Assembly: GCF_900114995.1 (NCBI RefSeq) | Contig: NZ_FOUX01000002.1 | Span: forward strand, 62,001-126,000 | Direction: 5' to 3' | From: Chitinophaga sp. YR627 | Lineage (GTDB): Bacteria > Bacteroidota > Bacteroidia > Chitinophagales > Chitinophagaceae | Length of the DNA: 64,000 bases | Shown: one piece after another, positions 52,735-61,385 of the stretch | Position numbering within the stretch: the first letter of the stretch is position 1 | Layout: every line of letters begins with the position of its first letter | Position numbers and translations under genes: made by a program | The notes under the pieces: model-generated | Told to the model about the DNA's origin: nothing | Seen by the model: only the letters and a program-made list of their open reading frames with translations | Database searches by the model: none

Positions 52735-53184
52735 TTAGAGAGGTAGCGTAAATCTTACTTTATCTTTGCCAATACCACCGATGCGTTTGTAGAATTGAAT
52801 CGCTCTTTCATTAAAATCAGGTGTCTGCCATTGCATATTGATACAGTTTTCGGCTTTACCGATGGTGGCAACTTTTTCCATCAGTACCTGACCGATGCCA
52901 TAACTTCTGTAGGCTTCTTCCAGGTAGAGGCAATCCAGGTAGATAAACCTGGCTGCATCCCAGGTGGAAAAATCGAAGGTATAGGTGGCATAACCGATGA
53001 TATCTCCGGCCACATCTGCCACCAGGCAGTTCAACTGCGGAGCAGCTGAAAAAAGAGCGGTCTTTAGTCTTTGCTTTTTGCCTTCCGGATTGTAGGCAGC
53101 CTTTTCGTAGTCAGCGTGTAACTGACAAAGGTCCAGTAGTTTATCCAGGTCATTTTCGTGGCATGGTCTGATGTTATATTCCAT
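52735..53184 (-). CDS. GNAT family N-acetyltransferase
   Basis: The protein has 149 residues from the ATG at 53184, which has an AAGGA sequence a few bases upstream; the alternative at 53199 adds 'MQQGN' only. 'IRPCHENDLDKLLDLCQLHADYEKAAY' at the start and 'YLDCLYLEEAYRSYGIGQVLMEKVATIGK' (motif A) are typical. It is first in the three-GNAT run and divergent from the MocR gene, 78 bp away. Confidence 0.9.
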   Translation of the reverse strand: MEYNIRPCHENDLDKLLDLCQLHADYEKAAYNPEGKKQRLKTALFSAAPQLNCLVADVAGDIIGYATYTFDFSTWDAARFIYLDCLYLEEAYRSYGIGQVLMEKVATIGKAENCINMQWQTPDFNERAIQFYKRIGGIGKDKVRFTLPL

Positions 53185-53243
53185 ATTTCCTTGTTGCATG
53201 AGTGGTTATCGCTGCAAACTTATTCAAACATTGGATTACCTTC

Positions 53244-53277
53244 ATAGTCCAATTTGAAGATAATGGATAGTCCAATT
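53244..53277. promoter_or_regulatory. Direct repeat at the MocR start (candidate autoregulatory site)
   Basis: ATAGTCCAATT occurs at 53244-53254 and again at 53267-53277, 23 bp apart; the second copy lies inside the first codons of the MocR gene. A shorter inverted copy (ATTGGAT, 53230-53236) lies upstream toward the GNAT genes. MocR proteins commonly bind direct repeats. Confidence 0.5.
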
Positions 53278-54747
53278 GTATTACAGGTCTTTGCGGATAT
53301 AAAGCCTGATTTTTCGGCGGAAAGAGCGGTTTATCTGCAACTGGCGGATGCAATACTGGCATTGATCAGGCAGGGAAAGCTGCGCTCCGGACAGAAATTA
53401 CCGGGCAGCAGGGACCTGGCGGCGCTATTACAGCTTAACAGAATCACGGTATCCAGGGCTTATGAGGAACTACAGTTACAGGGTTGGCTGGAGAGTGCGG
53501 TAGGTCGCGGGACTTTCGTATCCGGTCATCTGGGCGATCATACCCCTGAAAAGCTCGGCCGTAAAACGATAACCGGAGCAGCTGTTAAAGCGGGGTTCTC
53601 TATTGCTCCAAAAGACTATCCTGATAATATGCAGGATGTACCTGTGACGGCATATCACCTGGATGATGGTTTTCCGGATCCAAGACTGGCGCCCCTGAAA
53701 GAGTTTTACCGGGCATACCGGAGTCAGTTGAGCAGAGGCAGACTGTATTATCAATTCGGGAGTTATGGGAATGCTGCCGGTCCGAAACACTACCGGCAGG
53801 CCTTATCGGACTATCTTAATGAAACCCGTGGACTGAAAACCAGTTATAGAAACATATTGTCTGTCAGGGGTACCCTAATGGGGATTAACCTGGTGTGTAA
53901 TGCGCTGATCAATCCCGGAGATGTGATCGTATCCGGCGTACCGGGATGGAAAAGGGCACAGCATAATTTTGTTCATAGCGGCGCTACACATATCGGTATA
54001 CCTGTAGATGAACATGGCCTGGTGGTAGATGAATTACGGAAGATCTGTGCACAACAACCCGTCAGGATGGTATATGTAACACCACATCACCATTATCCGA
54101 CAACTGTCGCTTTACGTATTGACAGAAGACTGGAATTGCTGCGTCTTGCTAATCAGTACGGCTTTATCATCTTTGAAGACGACTACGATTTTGATTTTCA
54201 CTTTAAGCACCGGCCACTTTCGCCATTGGCCAGCGCGGATGAAAACGGGATGGTGATATACTGCGGCTCTTTTAGCAAGAGCTTCTCTCCTGCTTTCCGG
54301 ATGGGCTATCTGGTGGCAGCGGAGAACGTGATTGAATTATTGTCCAGGGCACGTATTCTGCTGGATCGGCAGGGAGATCATATCCTCGACAATGCAATGG
54401 CGGATCTACTGAATGATGGGACGATACAACGTTATCTGAGAAGGACATTGCCTGTGTATGAAGAACGGCGGGATCATTTCTGTGGATTATTAGCAAAGGA
54501 GTTAAAGGGTGTGGTAAAGTTTGGTGTACCTGAAGGAGGGATGTCAGTCTGGACGGTCTTTGATCCTGCTATCGACCTTACCCTGCTGTCAGATAGGGCT
54601 TTCAACAAAGAACTGACCATTTCCAACGGCAAGGTGCATGTCTATCCACAGTTTAATTCCAATGCGCTGCGACTGGGATTTGCTTCTGCTTCTATGGAAG
54701 AACTGACGAAGAGTGTTGAGATATTGAAAGAGATCATGTTTCAATAA
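53263..54747 (+). CDS. MocR-type regulator (GntR HTH + aminotransferase-like domain)
   Basis: The protein has 494 residues from the ATG at 53263. Residues 15-75 are a GntR winged helix ('YLQLADAILALIRQGKLRSGQKLPGSRDLAALLQLNRITVSRAYEELQLQGW'). The rest is a class I aminotransferase-like fold with 'VYVTPHHHYPTTVAL' and the PLP lysine in 'IYCGSFSKSFSPAFRMGYL'. MocR proteins sense PLP or PLP-amine adducts. The divergent GNAT genes are likely targets (inference). Confidence 0.92.
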   Translation: MDSPIVLQVFADIKPDFSAERAVYLQLADAILALIRQGKLRSGQKLPGSRDLAALLQLNRITVSRAYEELQLQGWLESAVGRGTFVSGHLGDHTPEKLGRKTITGAAVKAGFSIAPKDYPDNMQDVPVTAYHLDDGFPDPRLAPLKEFYRAYRSQLSRGRLYYQFGSYGNAAGPKHYRQALSDYLNETRGLKTSYRNILSVRGTLMGINLVCNALINPGDVIVSGVPGWKRAQHNFVHSGATHIGIPVDEHGLVVDELRKICAQQPVRMVYVTPHHHYPTTVALRIDRRLELLRLANQYGFIIFEDDYDFDFHFKHRPLSPLASADENGMVIYCGSFSKSFSPAFRMGYLVAAENVIELLSRARILLDRQGDHILDNAMADLLNDGTIQRYLRRTLPVYEERRDHFCGLLAKELKGVVKFGVPEGGMSVWTVFDPAIDLTLLSDRAFNKELTISNGKVHVYPQFNSNALRLGFASASMEELTKSVEILKEIMFQ

Positions 54748-54752
54748 AAGCA

Positions 54753-54790
54753 AACAGCCGCTGTTCGTCTGAGCGATTACAGCGGCTGTT
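54753..54790. terminator. Hairpin between convergent MocR and MFS genes
   Basis: AACAGCCGCTGT (54753-54764) pairs perfectly with ACAGCGGCTGTT (54779-54790), loop 14 nt. It lies between stops at 54747 and 54810. T-runs are short, so it is a modest bidirectional terminator. Confidence 0.65.
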
Positions 54791-54809
54791 ACAATATACG
54801 CTATTCCTC

Positions 54810-56003
54810 TTAGTGGAAGGTTACGCTTGATTTTACGCGCGCTGCCTGTGGCACAGGCATAGCAGCCTGTCTTTTGATCAGGACGACAGCAAAGAGCACA
54901 CCACCCAGGGCCATTAAAGTACCCACCAGCACCGGAGAGTTATAGCCATAACCAGCGATGATTGGCAGACCGCCCAGGAATGCACCCAGCGAGTTACCGA
55001 TATTAAAAGCGGCCTGTGTGACACCAGCCCCGAGCATTTCAGCCCCTTTAGCAGTTCCTATCATCAGGATCTGGATAGGCGCTGCCAGTGCGATCGACAA
55101 TGCACCTGCGATAAAGGTCAATACCAGTGATACAGGCTGAATGGCAGAGAAGAAATAGATACAGGTCAGGGTGATAGCCATCGCCACCAATAAGCCAGCA
55201 CAGGTCTTTGCAGGATCAAATTTATCTGCCATACGGCCACCAATAAAGTTCCCCACCACCATACCGAATCCTGCCAGTATCATGATCCCGGATACGCTAT
55301 CAGCCGGGAAGCGGGAGATATTGGTCATCAGCGGCGCGATATAGCTGATCCAGGCGAATAATCCGCCAGTACCGATCGCAGTAATGAGAATGATGAGCCA
55401 TGTTTCCGGATTCTTGAATATCTGGAACTGAGAACGGGTATCTCCTTCGTGTTGGGCAGGTAATGCCGGTAACCAGGCTTTCAGGAATACCAGCGTGATC
55501 ACACCGATCAGGGCCACTATTCCGAAGGTATAACGCCATAAAAAGTGGTGACCGACCCATGTACCTACCGGTACGAGTAAGAGGTTGGCGATCGTAAGAC
55601 CGGCAAACATCATAGAGATCGCCTGTGCCTGTTTGCCTTTATCTGCCAGACGGCTGGCCACTACTGAACCCACGCCAAAGAATGCACCATGCGGCAGTCC
55701 TGAAAAGAAACGTGCAAGCAGTAAAGTAAAAGGTGAAGGTGCAAAAGCAGATAAGCCATTAAAAGCAGTGAAAACGATCATGAGGCCGATCAGGATCTTT
55801 TTTGGCGGATAACTGCCACTCATCAGTACGAGTAAAGGCGCGCCGATCACTACGCCCAGGGCATAGGAAGAGATCATGTGACCTGCTTCCGGTATGGTGA
55901 TCTTCATACCTGCTGCGATATCAGGCAGCAGTCCCATCATGACAAATTCTGTAGTTCCAATTCCCAGTCCGCCCAACATCAGGGGGAATAAGCTTTTCTT
56001 CAT
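54810..56003 (-). CDS. MFS transporter, AraJ/DHA1-like
   Basis: The protein has 397 residues with twelve hydrophobic helices. The start 'LFPLMLGGLGIGTTEFVMMGLLPDIAAGM' and 'ARFFSGLPHGAFFGVGSVVASRLA' (motif with GxxHG) are typical of the AraJ/YdhP/PbuE group of DHA1 exporters, which handle sugars, nucleosides or drugs. The cargo is unknown. The AraC gene 191 bp upstream on the same strand may regulate it. Confidence 0.9.
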   Translation of the reverse strand: MKKSLFPLMLGGLGIGTTEFVMMGLLPDIAAGMKITIPEAGHMISSYALGVVIGAPLLVLMSGSYPPKKILIGLMIVFTAFNGLSAFAPSPFTLLLARFFSGLPHGAFFGVGSVVASRLADKGKQAQAISMMFAGLTIANLLLVPVGTWVGHHFLWRYTFGIVALIGVITLVFLKAWLPALPAQHEGDTRSQFQIFKNPETWLIILITAIGTGGLFAWISYIAPLMTNISRFPADSVSGIMILAGFGMVVGNFIGGRMADKFDPAKTCAGLLVAMAITLTCIYFFSAIQPVSLVLTFIAGALSIALAAPIQILMIGTAKGAEMLGAGVTQAAFNIGNSLGAFLGGLPIIAGYGYNSPVLVGTLMALGGVLFAVVLIKRQAAMPVPQAARVKSSVTFH

Positions 56004-56194
56004 TCCGGTTTGTTGTTTTTAATTGTGCTGACGACAATTATCCCAGCAGTAAACTGTAAAATTAAGTATAATAGGGTACCTCGTTCAGCTATTTAACGAA
56101 TGAGTTACTGTCCTATTGGTGACATAACGTAACCAGACCAGCAGGGTAAACTAACCTATAGTTGGAGGGAATTTATAAAGGAGATGGCGCAAAG

Positions 56195-57055
56195 TTAAGA
56201 CTTTGGCAGCAGCATTTGCTGTTGTTGTTTCCGGTATTGCGCAGGACTGACGCCATTATACTTTTTAAACAGTCTGTTCAGATGGCTTTTATCTGTAAAG
56301 CCAAGTCCGTCGGCAATCTCATTCATGCGCATATTACTGTGGAGTAGTCTGCTTTCCACCATGCGCAGTTTATAATGGATGATATACTCCTGGAGAGTTT
56401 CATTGGTATGTTTCTTAAAATACCGGCCCAGGTAATGTTCGGAGATACCGAATTGCCGGCTGATCGCTTTAGCTCTTATCTTGTCAGGAGATGCGATATT
56501 GGTCTGTACGTACTGTAAGATCTCTAGGGCTTTTTCTTCTGTGTTCTCGTTTACCTTTTCCGGTAGCAGAGTCGTGATATTCCGCACGATCAGCATCAAT
56601 ACGGTATCAATAAACTGTAATAGTAGTTCCTGATGGTAGAAACCCCGCTCCTCGTGTTCTCTCATCACTGCTTCCATGATGGACCTGGCCACTACCTGGT
56701 CACCTGCATATCGCAACAGGCAGCCCGCTTGGTGATTGGCATTCTTAAGGATATAGGTAATGCGCTGGCGGGAGCGTTCCTGTACTTTGGAAGAGCCTAC
56801 ATAGGATTCGTTAAACCGAACAAAGAGCAGGGTCGTTTGTTCCTGTATATCGAAATGGTGCGTGTCATCGGGAGCGATCAGGAACAGGTTGCCCGGTGCA
56901 TATTCCAGCCCCGATTCATTGACAAAGTGTTTACCTGTGCCGGAAACCACATATATCAGTTCGAAAAAGCTGTGGGAATGGATAGGCCGTGGACATTCGT
57001 CCATGGGTTCAGAAACAGCAATTTCGAAGGGTTCGTATAAATGCGACTTAACCAT
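56195..57055 (-). CDS. AraC family regulator with cupin domain
   Basis: The protein has 286 residues from the ATG at 57055; the longer frame to 57094 would cross the promoter. The N-terminal half is an AraC-type cupin ('PRPIHSHSFFELIYVVSGTGKHFVNESGLEYAPGNLFLIAPDDTHHF') and the C-terminal part the double HTH ('RQFGISEHYLGRYFKKHTNETLQEYI', 'MRMNEIADGLGFTDKSHLNRLFKKYNGVSP'). It is divergent from the oxidoreductase gene at 57184 and upstream of the MFS gene; either may be its target. Confidence 0.92.
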   Translation of the reverse strand: MVKSHLYEPFEIAVSEPMDECPRPIHSHSFFELIYVVSGTGKHFVNESGLEYAPGNLFLIAPDDTHHFDIQEQTTLLFVRFNESYVGSSKVQERSRQRITYILKNANHQAGCLLRYAGDQVVARSIMEAVMREHEERGFYHQELLLQFIDTVLMLIVRNITTLLPEKVNENTEEKALEILQYVQTNIASPDKIRAKAISRQFGISEHYLGRYFKKHTNETLQEYIIHYKLRMVESRLLHSNMRMNEIADGLGFTDKSHLNRLFKKYNGVSPAQYRKQQQQMLLPKS

Positions 57056-57078
57056 AGTACAAAAATACACTTTTATAG

Positions 57079-57086
57079 CAAACATA
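57079..57086 (-). promoter_or_regulatory. Bacteroidota -7 element for the AraC gene
   Basis: On the minus strand these bases read TATGTTTG, a perfect TAnnTTTG element 24 nt upstream of the AraC ATG. The -33 element is not obvious. Confidence 0.4.
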
Positions 57087-57183
57087 TACCCCATACAAAC
57101 CCAAAAAGAGGTACATATTTGCTATGCAATTCACACAAGGTCATCCCGGATGACCCGCATTATCAACAGATAAAATTCAAACA

Positions 57184-58194
57184 ATGACGACTAATACACA
57201 ACTTAACGATAGCATGAAGGCCCTCGTACTGGAAAACTATGGGGACACATTTAAGGTAAAAACACTGCCGGTTCCTGTTGCCGCAAAAGGACAGGTATTG
57301 GTAAAAATCATCGCCAGTGGGGTAAATCCACTGGATACGAAGATCAAAAGAGGCGAGGGCAAACATGCCCAACAGGCGGTACCAGCCGTACTGGGACTTG
57401 ACCTGGCAGGTATTGTTGTGGCCACCGGAGAAGGCATTACGGACTTCAAACCAGGCGATGAGGTATATGGTATGGCTGGCGGTATTGGTGGTCGTCAGGG
57501 CACCCTGGCTGAATATGCGGCAGTAGATGCGGCGCTGCTTGCTCCTAAAGCGACCAATCTCAGTATGCGGGAGGCAGCTGCCCTGCCACTGGTCTTTATT
57601 ACTGCCTGGGAAGGGCTGGTTGACCGTGCCCAGGTAAAAGAAGGACAGCGTGTACTGGTTCATGGCGGTGCAGGCGGTATCGGACATGTAGCCATTCAGC
57701 TGGCCCGTGCTTTTGGTGCGACGGTATTTGCTACCGGCAGCAGTCATTCCTTATCCGTGATCGAACAACTGGGCGCTACAGCGATCGATTATAAAAATAT
57801 GAGCGTAAAGGAATATGTGGATAAATACACCGATGGAGAAGGATTTGATATCGTTTTTGATACTGTGGGCGGAGAAACACTGAGTCAGTCGTTTGAAGCG
57901 GTACGTACCTATACTGGCCATGTAGTCAGCGCACTGGGTTGGGGTAGTCATAGTCTGGCGCCATTGTCTTTCAGAGGAGCCACCTATTCCGGCGTATTTA
58001 CCCTGTTACCTATGTTGACGGGAAAAGGCATGCAGCACCATGGCGATATCCTAAAGGAAGCCACCAGACTGGCAGAAAACGGACAATTAAAACCATTGCT
58101 GGACGCCAGGAGTCTGTCACTGGAAGATACAGGCGTAGCGTATGAGGCCATTGAAAGCGGCAGTGCAAGAGGAAAGCTGGTCATCAATATCTAA
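57184..58194 (+). CDS. Zinc-independent MDR oxidoreductase (quinone oxidoreductase-like)
   Basis: The protein has 336 residues. The GroES-like N-terminal half has 'GVNPLDTKIKRGEG' and 'GLDLAGIVVATGEGITDFKPGDEVYG' but lacks the structural-zinc cysteines of alcohol dehydrogenase. The Rossmann half has 'VLVHGGAGGIGHVAIQLARAFGATVFATG'. This is the quinone oxidoreductase/enone reductase branch, which uses NADPH. It is divergent from the AraC gene. A terminator follows directly. Confidence 0.9.
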   Translation: MTTNTQLNDSMKALVLENYGDTFKVKTLPVPVAAKGQVLVKIIASGVNPLDTKIKRGEGKHAQQAVPAVLGLDLAGIVVATGEGITDFKPGDEVYGMAGGIGGRQGTLAEYAAVDAALLAPKATNLSMREAAALPLVFITAWEGLVDRAQVKEGQRVLVHGGAGGIGHVAIQLARAFGATVFATGSSHSLSVIEQLGATAIDYKNMSVKEYVDKYTDGEGFDIVFDTVGGETLSQSFEAVRTYTGHVVSALGWGSHSLAPLSFRGATYSGVFTLLPMLTGKGMQHHGDILKEATRLAENGQLKPLLDARSLSLEDTGVAYEAIESGSARGKLVINI

Positions 58195-58201
58195 ATAGCA
58201 G

Positions 58202-58233
58202 AAGGCGGCACTTTCTAAAGTGCCGCCTTTTTT
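58202..58233. terminator. Intrinsic terminator after the oxidoreductase gene
   Basis: AAGGCGGCACT (58202-58212) pairs with AGTGCCGCCTT (58219-58229), and a T-run follows to 58233. It lies directly between the convergent stops at 58194 and 58235. Confidence 0.88.
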
Positions 58234-58234
58234 A

Positions 58235-59038
58235 TCAGATAGTCGGGATCGTTCCGCCATCAATTATATATTCTGTACCGGTCAGGTATCCTGCTCTGGG
58301 AGATACCAGGAAACCCACGAGTTCTGCCACTTCTTCCGGCATCGCCGCTCTGCCAAAAGGAATACCACCCAATGCGTCCATTACACTTTGCTTCGCCTGC
58401 TCCACTGTAATAGCGGCACTTTCGGCTATTCTCTCTGCCATCCTTTCTGAGGCTTCGGTCATGATCCAGCCGGGAGATACGGTAAGGACACGTACGCCTT
58501 TGGAAGAGACCTCTCTGGATAAACTCTTGCTATAATTGAGTAAACCTGCTTTTGCAGCCGCATAGGGCAAAGTGGAATCGTATAAAGGCAGTCTGGCCTG
58601 GATAGATGCGATATGGATAATCACCCCCGCTCCTCTTTCAATCATACCCGGCAGAAAGCCTCTGTCCAGACGTACAGGCGCGAGTAAATTGGTCCGCAAA
58701 GTAGTTTCCCAGTCTTCGTCTGTCAATACCGCGAATCCACCTCCACTTGTCTCAGAACCACCCAGGTTATTCACAAGGATATCTATTCTTCCTTCTTTAC
58801 CCAGAATATCACTGGTCACTTTTGCAGCACCTGCTGCGGTACTCAGATCTGCTGCAATAAAACGTCTGTCGTTAGCGGCTGTCTCCGGTTGATTTCTTGC
58901 GGTAATAATCACACTTGCACCTGCCCGTACGAGTCTGTCTGCAATGGCTTTACCTGCGCCTTTTGTACCACCTGTTACCAGCGCGATCTTACCTGATAAT
59001 TCGTTATTAAAATTGAATTGCTGTTCCATTTGATTCAT
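58235..59038 (-). CDS. Short-chain dehydrogenase/reductase (SDR)
   Basis: The protein has 267 residues from the ATG at 59038 (a second ATG at 59029 is equally possible). NAD(P) motif 'TGGTKGAGKAIA', 'NNLGGSET' and the catalytic 'IASIQARLPLYDSTLPYAAAKAGLLNYSKSL' (YxxxK) are present, and the end '-LTGTEYIIDGGTIPTI' is classical. It is divergent from the HxlR gene, which probably controls it. Confidence 0.92.
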   Translation of the reverse strand: MNQMEQQFNFNNELSGKIALVTGGTKGAGKAIADRLVRAGASVIITARNQPETAANDRRFIAADLSTAAGAAKVTSDILGKEGRIDILVNNLGGSETSGGGFAVLTDEDWETTLRTNLLAPVRLDRGFLPGMIERGAGVIIHIASIQARLPLYDSTLPYAAAKAGLLNYSKSLSREVSSKGVRVLTVSPGWIMTEASERMAERIAESAAITVEQAKQSVMDALGGIPFGRAAMPEEVAELVGFLVSPRAGYLTGTEYIIDGGTIPTI

Positions 59039-59080
59039 TTTTCTATCACAAAATTGAGTCATCTGGTAATGGCAGACAAG

Positions 59081-59119
59081 TACGGATCAGGGATTCGCAT
59101 AGGGACAAATTTATCCGTA
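59081..59119. promoter_or_regulatory. Inverted repeat between the SDR and HxlR genes
   Basis: TACGGAT (59081-59087) and ATCCGTA (59113-59119) are exact 7-bp inverted copies 25 bp apart in the 116-bp divergent intergenic region. This is a candidate HxlR site; short arms make chance possible. Confidence 0.4.
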
Positions 59120-59154
59120 TTGCGATATTCACCCAATGGGGCTAAATTTACCTT

Positions 59155-59520
59155 ATGTACGAAAAGAAAATTCCCATCAATCTGAACTGCGGGCTTGATC
59201 TCATTGGAGAAGTGTTGTATGGCAAATGGAAGATCCGTTTGTTATGGTTTATAAATGAGGGATTTCAACGCCCGAGTGAGTTACAGCGCAAGATACCGGA
59301 TGCTTCCAGGCGTGTATTGAATGTACAGTTAAACGAACTGGAAGCAGCAGAACTGGTAACGAAAATAGTATATCCACAGGCGCCGCCGAAAGTGGAGTAT
59401 AGTCTGACGGAATTTGGTCAAACGCTGATACCCGTGATCACTGCTTTAGGGCAATGGGGAGATGCACATGAAGAACGTTTGCGATCGGTGATTTTAAAAC
59501 GGCATGTTCCGCAGGAATAA
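59155..59520 (+). CDS. HxlR family winged-helix regulator
   Basis: The protein has 121 residues: 'CGLDLIGEVLYGKWKIRLLWFINEGFQRPSELQRKIPDASRRVLNVQLNELEAAELVTK' and the wing 'VYPQAPPKVEYSLTEFGQTLIPVITALGQWGD'. A cysteine lies near the N-terminus (about residue 10), close to the position used for thiol sensing in YodB and HypR, so redox or quinone sensing is possible (inference). It is divergent from the SDR gene. Confidence 0.93.
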   Translation: MYEKKIPINLNCGLDLIGEVLYGKWKIRLLWFINEGFQRPSELQRKIPDASRRVLNVQLNELEAAELVTKIVYPQAPPKVEYSLTEFGQTLIPVITALGQWGDAHEERLRSVILKRHVPQE

Positions 59521-59539
59521 CTGATGCTATCATCTCCTG

Positions 59540-60205
59540 CTAGCTTCGGCTGTCGTGGACCTTTTGATAAATGGTCTTTGCGATAGCTGCTTCCGTCTGA
59601 CCGACACGTTCATGGATGATAGCTATTAAGTGGTCGATTTGCTGTGGGGATAACCCGACGTTCATACCCATATTCAGGTGCGCCTGTAACATAGGTTCAA
59701 CACCTTTCAGGCTGATCAGGGCGGAGATCGTTGCCAGTTCGCGGTCTTTGTAATTCAGTACATCCCTTTCGAATATATCAGCGAAGAGGTGTTCTTTCAG
59801 AAAAGTATCAATGACAGGTGCAAAAGCGGCAGCGCCCATTTTAGGGCCTGTTTCAGGTCTCCCGGTCAGTTGTTCCAGTATTTTCCTCCCCCGTTCATAT
59901 TTATCAGTAGTAGTTGTGACAGGCGTAGCATCCTTTCCCTCATGGTCTTTTATCCAGCTGTCCTTTCTTTTTTCAAGTACCTTCATGAAGGTGTTTATTC
60001 CCTGCAGACTTCCTGGAAAACCACAATAGGCATATAATTGCACTAATACTTCTTTGATCTCACTGATAGTAAGACCAGCATTCAACCCCTGATTCAGGGC
60101 AGTGTCAAGCGCTACCAGGTTTCCGTTTGCAGTGAATGCGGCAATAGTGACGATCTGCTGTTGTTTCACCGATAAGCCTTCCTGTATTGATATCTGATCA
60201 TCCAT
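59540..60205 (-). CDS. Carboxymuconolactone decarboxylase (CMD) family protein
   Basis: The protein has 221 residues from the ATG at 60205 (60226 is an alternative). It holds two CMD-like repeats: 'ALDTALNQGLNAGLTISEIKEVLVQLYAYCGFPGSLQGINTF' and 'DRELATISALISLKGVEPMLQAHLNMGMNVGLSPQQIDHLI'. The CxxC of AhpD is absent, so it is not a peroxidase of that type. It is divergent from an AraC gene, whose other side carries a second, exported CMD protein. Confidence 0.88.
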   Translation of the reverse strand: MDDQISIQEGLSVKQQQIVTIAAFTANGNLVALDTALNQGLNAGLTISEIKEVLVQLYAYCGFPGSLQGINTFMKVLEKRKDSWIKDHEGKDATPVTTTTDKYERGRKILEQLTGRPETGPKMGAAAFAPVIDTFLKEHLFADIFERDVLNYKDRELATISALISLKGVEPMLQAHLNMGMNVGLSPQQIDHLIAIIHERVGQTEAAIAKTIYQKVHDSRS

Positions 60206-60460
60206 ATGATTGGTAAATGTTAGCATAAAATAAGCAGCTGATACTGTTGTGGCAGTCTGCCGGCAGTTAGTAACAGACTTTGTGTAGCTGCACAACTTAA
60301 TCGTTGCTGTGAATGTTGTTTGTGATGCAAAGGTCCCGGGAATTTCCGGGGGATGGATTATACAGATTACATGATCTCTTACCAATATTACTGATCAGGC
60401 CTTGACGCGCATTTGCGGATAATTTCTTACTGTACTTTTGATATTGTTAAAGCAAGACCG

Positions 60461-61357
60461 ATGGAAAAGATCATAAAAATTGAAAGTGTTACACAATTTA
60501 ACACGGACAGAGGGCAGCGGACACTACATCCGCTCGTAAGCGTACTGGACCAGTCCAAATCCACACTGGTGCGGGAAGGCCGTTATGTATCTGATCTTTA
60601 CATTGTCTTCCTGAAGGAACTGAAATGCGGTGAAATGAAGTATGGCCGTAATCATTACGATTATGAAGACGGCACCCTCCTGTTCATTGCACCGGGACAG
60701 GTATTCGGATTTGAAGATACCGGCAATATGATACAACCCACCGGCTGGGCGCTTGCTTTTCATCCGGACCTGATCAGAGGGACTCATCTCGGCAGACATA
60801 TCAAAGACTATCATTTCTTTTCCTATGACGCCAATGAAGCACTACATCTGTCGGACAGGGAAAGAGACCTCATCACAGAGAGTTTCACGAGAATGCAATA
60901 CGAACTGGAACATGCTATTGACAAACACAGCAAGACCTTAATCGTTAGCACCATTGAGTTATTACTGAATTACTGTGTGCGTTTCTACGACCGACAATTC
61001 ATTACCCGTGATAATATGCATAAAGATGTACTGACCCGGTTTGAAAAGTTACTGGAGGATTACTTCCTATCAGGCAAGGCTCAGTCGGCAGGACTTCCTA
61101 CTGTAAAATATTGTGCGGGACAGCTCCATCTCTCACCTAACTATTTCGGGGATCTGACAAAAAAGGAAACAGGGCGTACGGCGCAGGAATACATCCAGGA
61201 AAAAGTGATCGATATTGCCAGGGAGAAGGTACTGGACCTTAGTAAATCTATCAGTGAGATCGCCTACGAAATAGGCTTTAAATACCCGGCACACTTTACA
61301 CGTCTTTTCAAGCAGCGCGTTGGGCAGTCGCCCAATGAATACCGTTCGCTCAATTAG
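60461..61357 (+). CDS. AraC family transcriptional regulator
   Basis: The protein has 298 residues from the ATG at 60461. A sensor half ('RNHYDYEDGTLLFIAPGQVFGFED') is followed by the double HTH ('AGQLHLSPNYFGDLTKKETGRTAQEYIQEKVIDIAREKVL', 'SISEIAYEIGFKYPAHFTRLFKQRVGQSP'). It resembles the AraC protein at 36217-37131. With CMD genes on both sides (28 bp downstream and divergent upstream) it probably controls both. Confidence 0.92.
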   Translation: MEKIIKIESVTQFNTDRGQRTLHPLVSVLDQSKSTLVREGRYVSDLYIVFLKELKCGEMKYGRNHYDYEDGTLLFIAPGQVFGFEDTGNMIQPTGWALAFHPDLIRGTHLGRHIKDYHFFSYDANEALHLSDRERDLITESFTRMQYELEHAIDKHSKTLIVSTIELLLNYCVRFYDRQFITRDNMHKDVLTRFEKLLEDYFLSGKAQSAGLPTVKYCAGQLHLSPNYFGDLTKKETGRTAQEYIQEKVIDIAREKVLDLSKSISEIAYEIGFKYPAHFTRLFKQRVGQSPNEYRSLN

Positions 61358-61385
61358 TTCCCAGCTAAAGCAATCAACAGCGATC

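Noticed and set aside
57163-57747. 194-codon minus-strand frame opposite the oxidoreductase gene
   Set aside because: It is antisense to a well-conserved MDR gene and rich in Cys, Tyr and His, as expected of a shadow frame.
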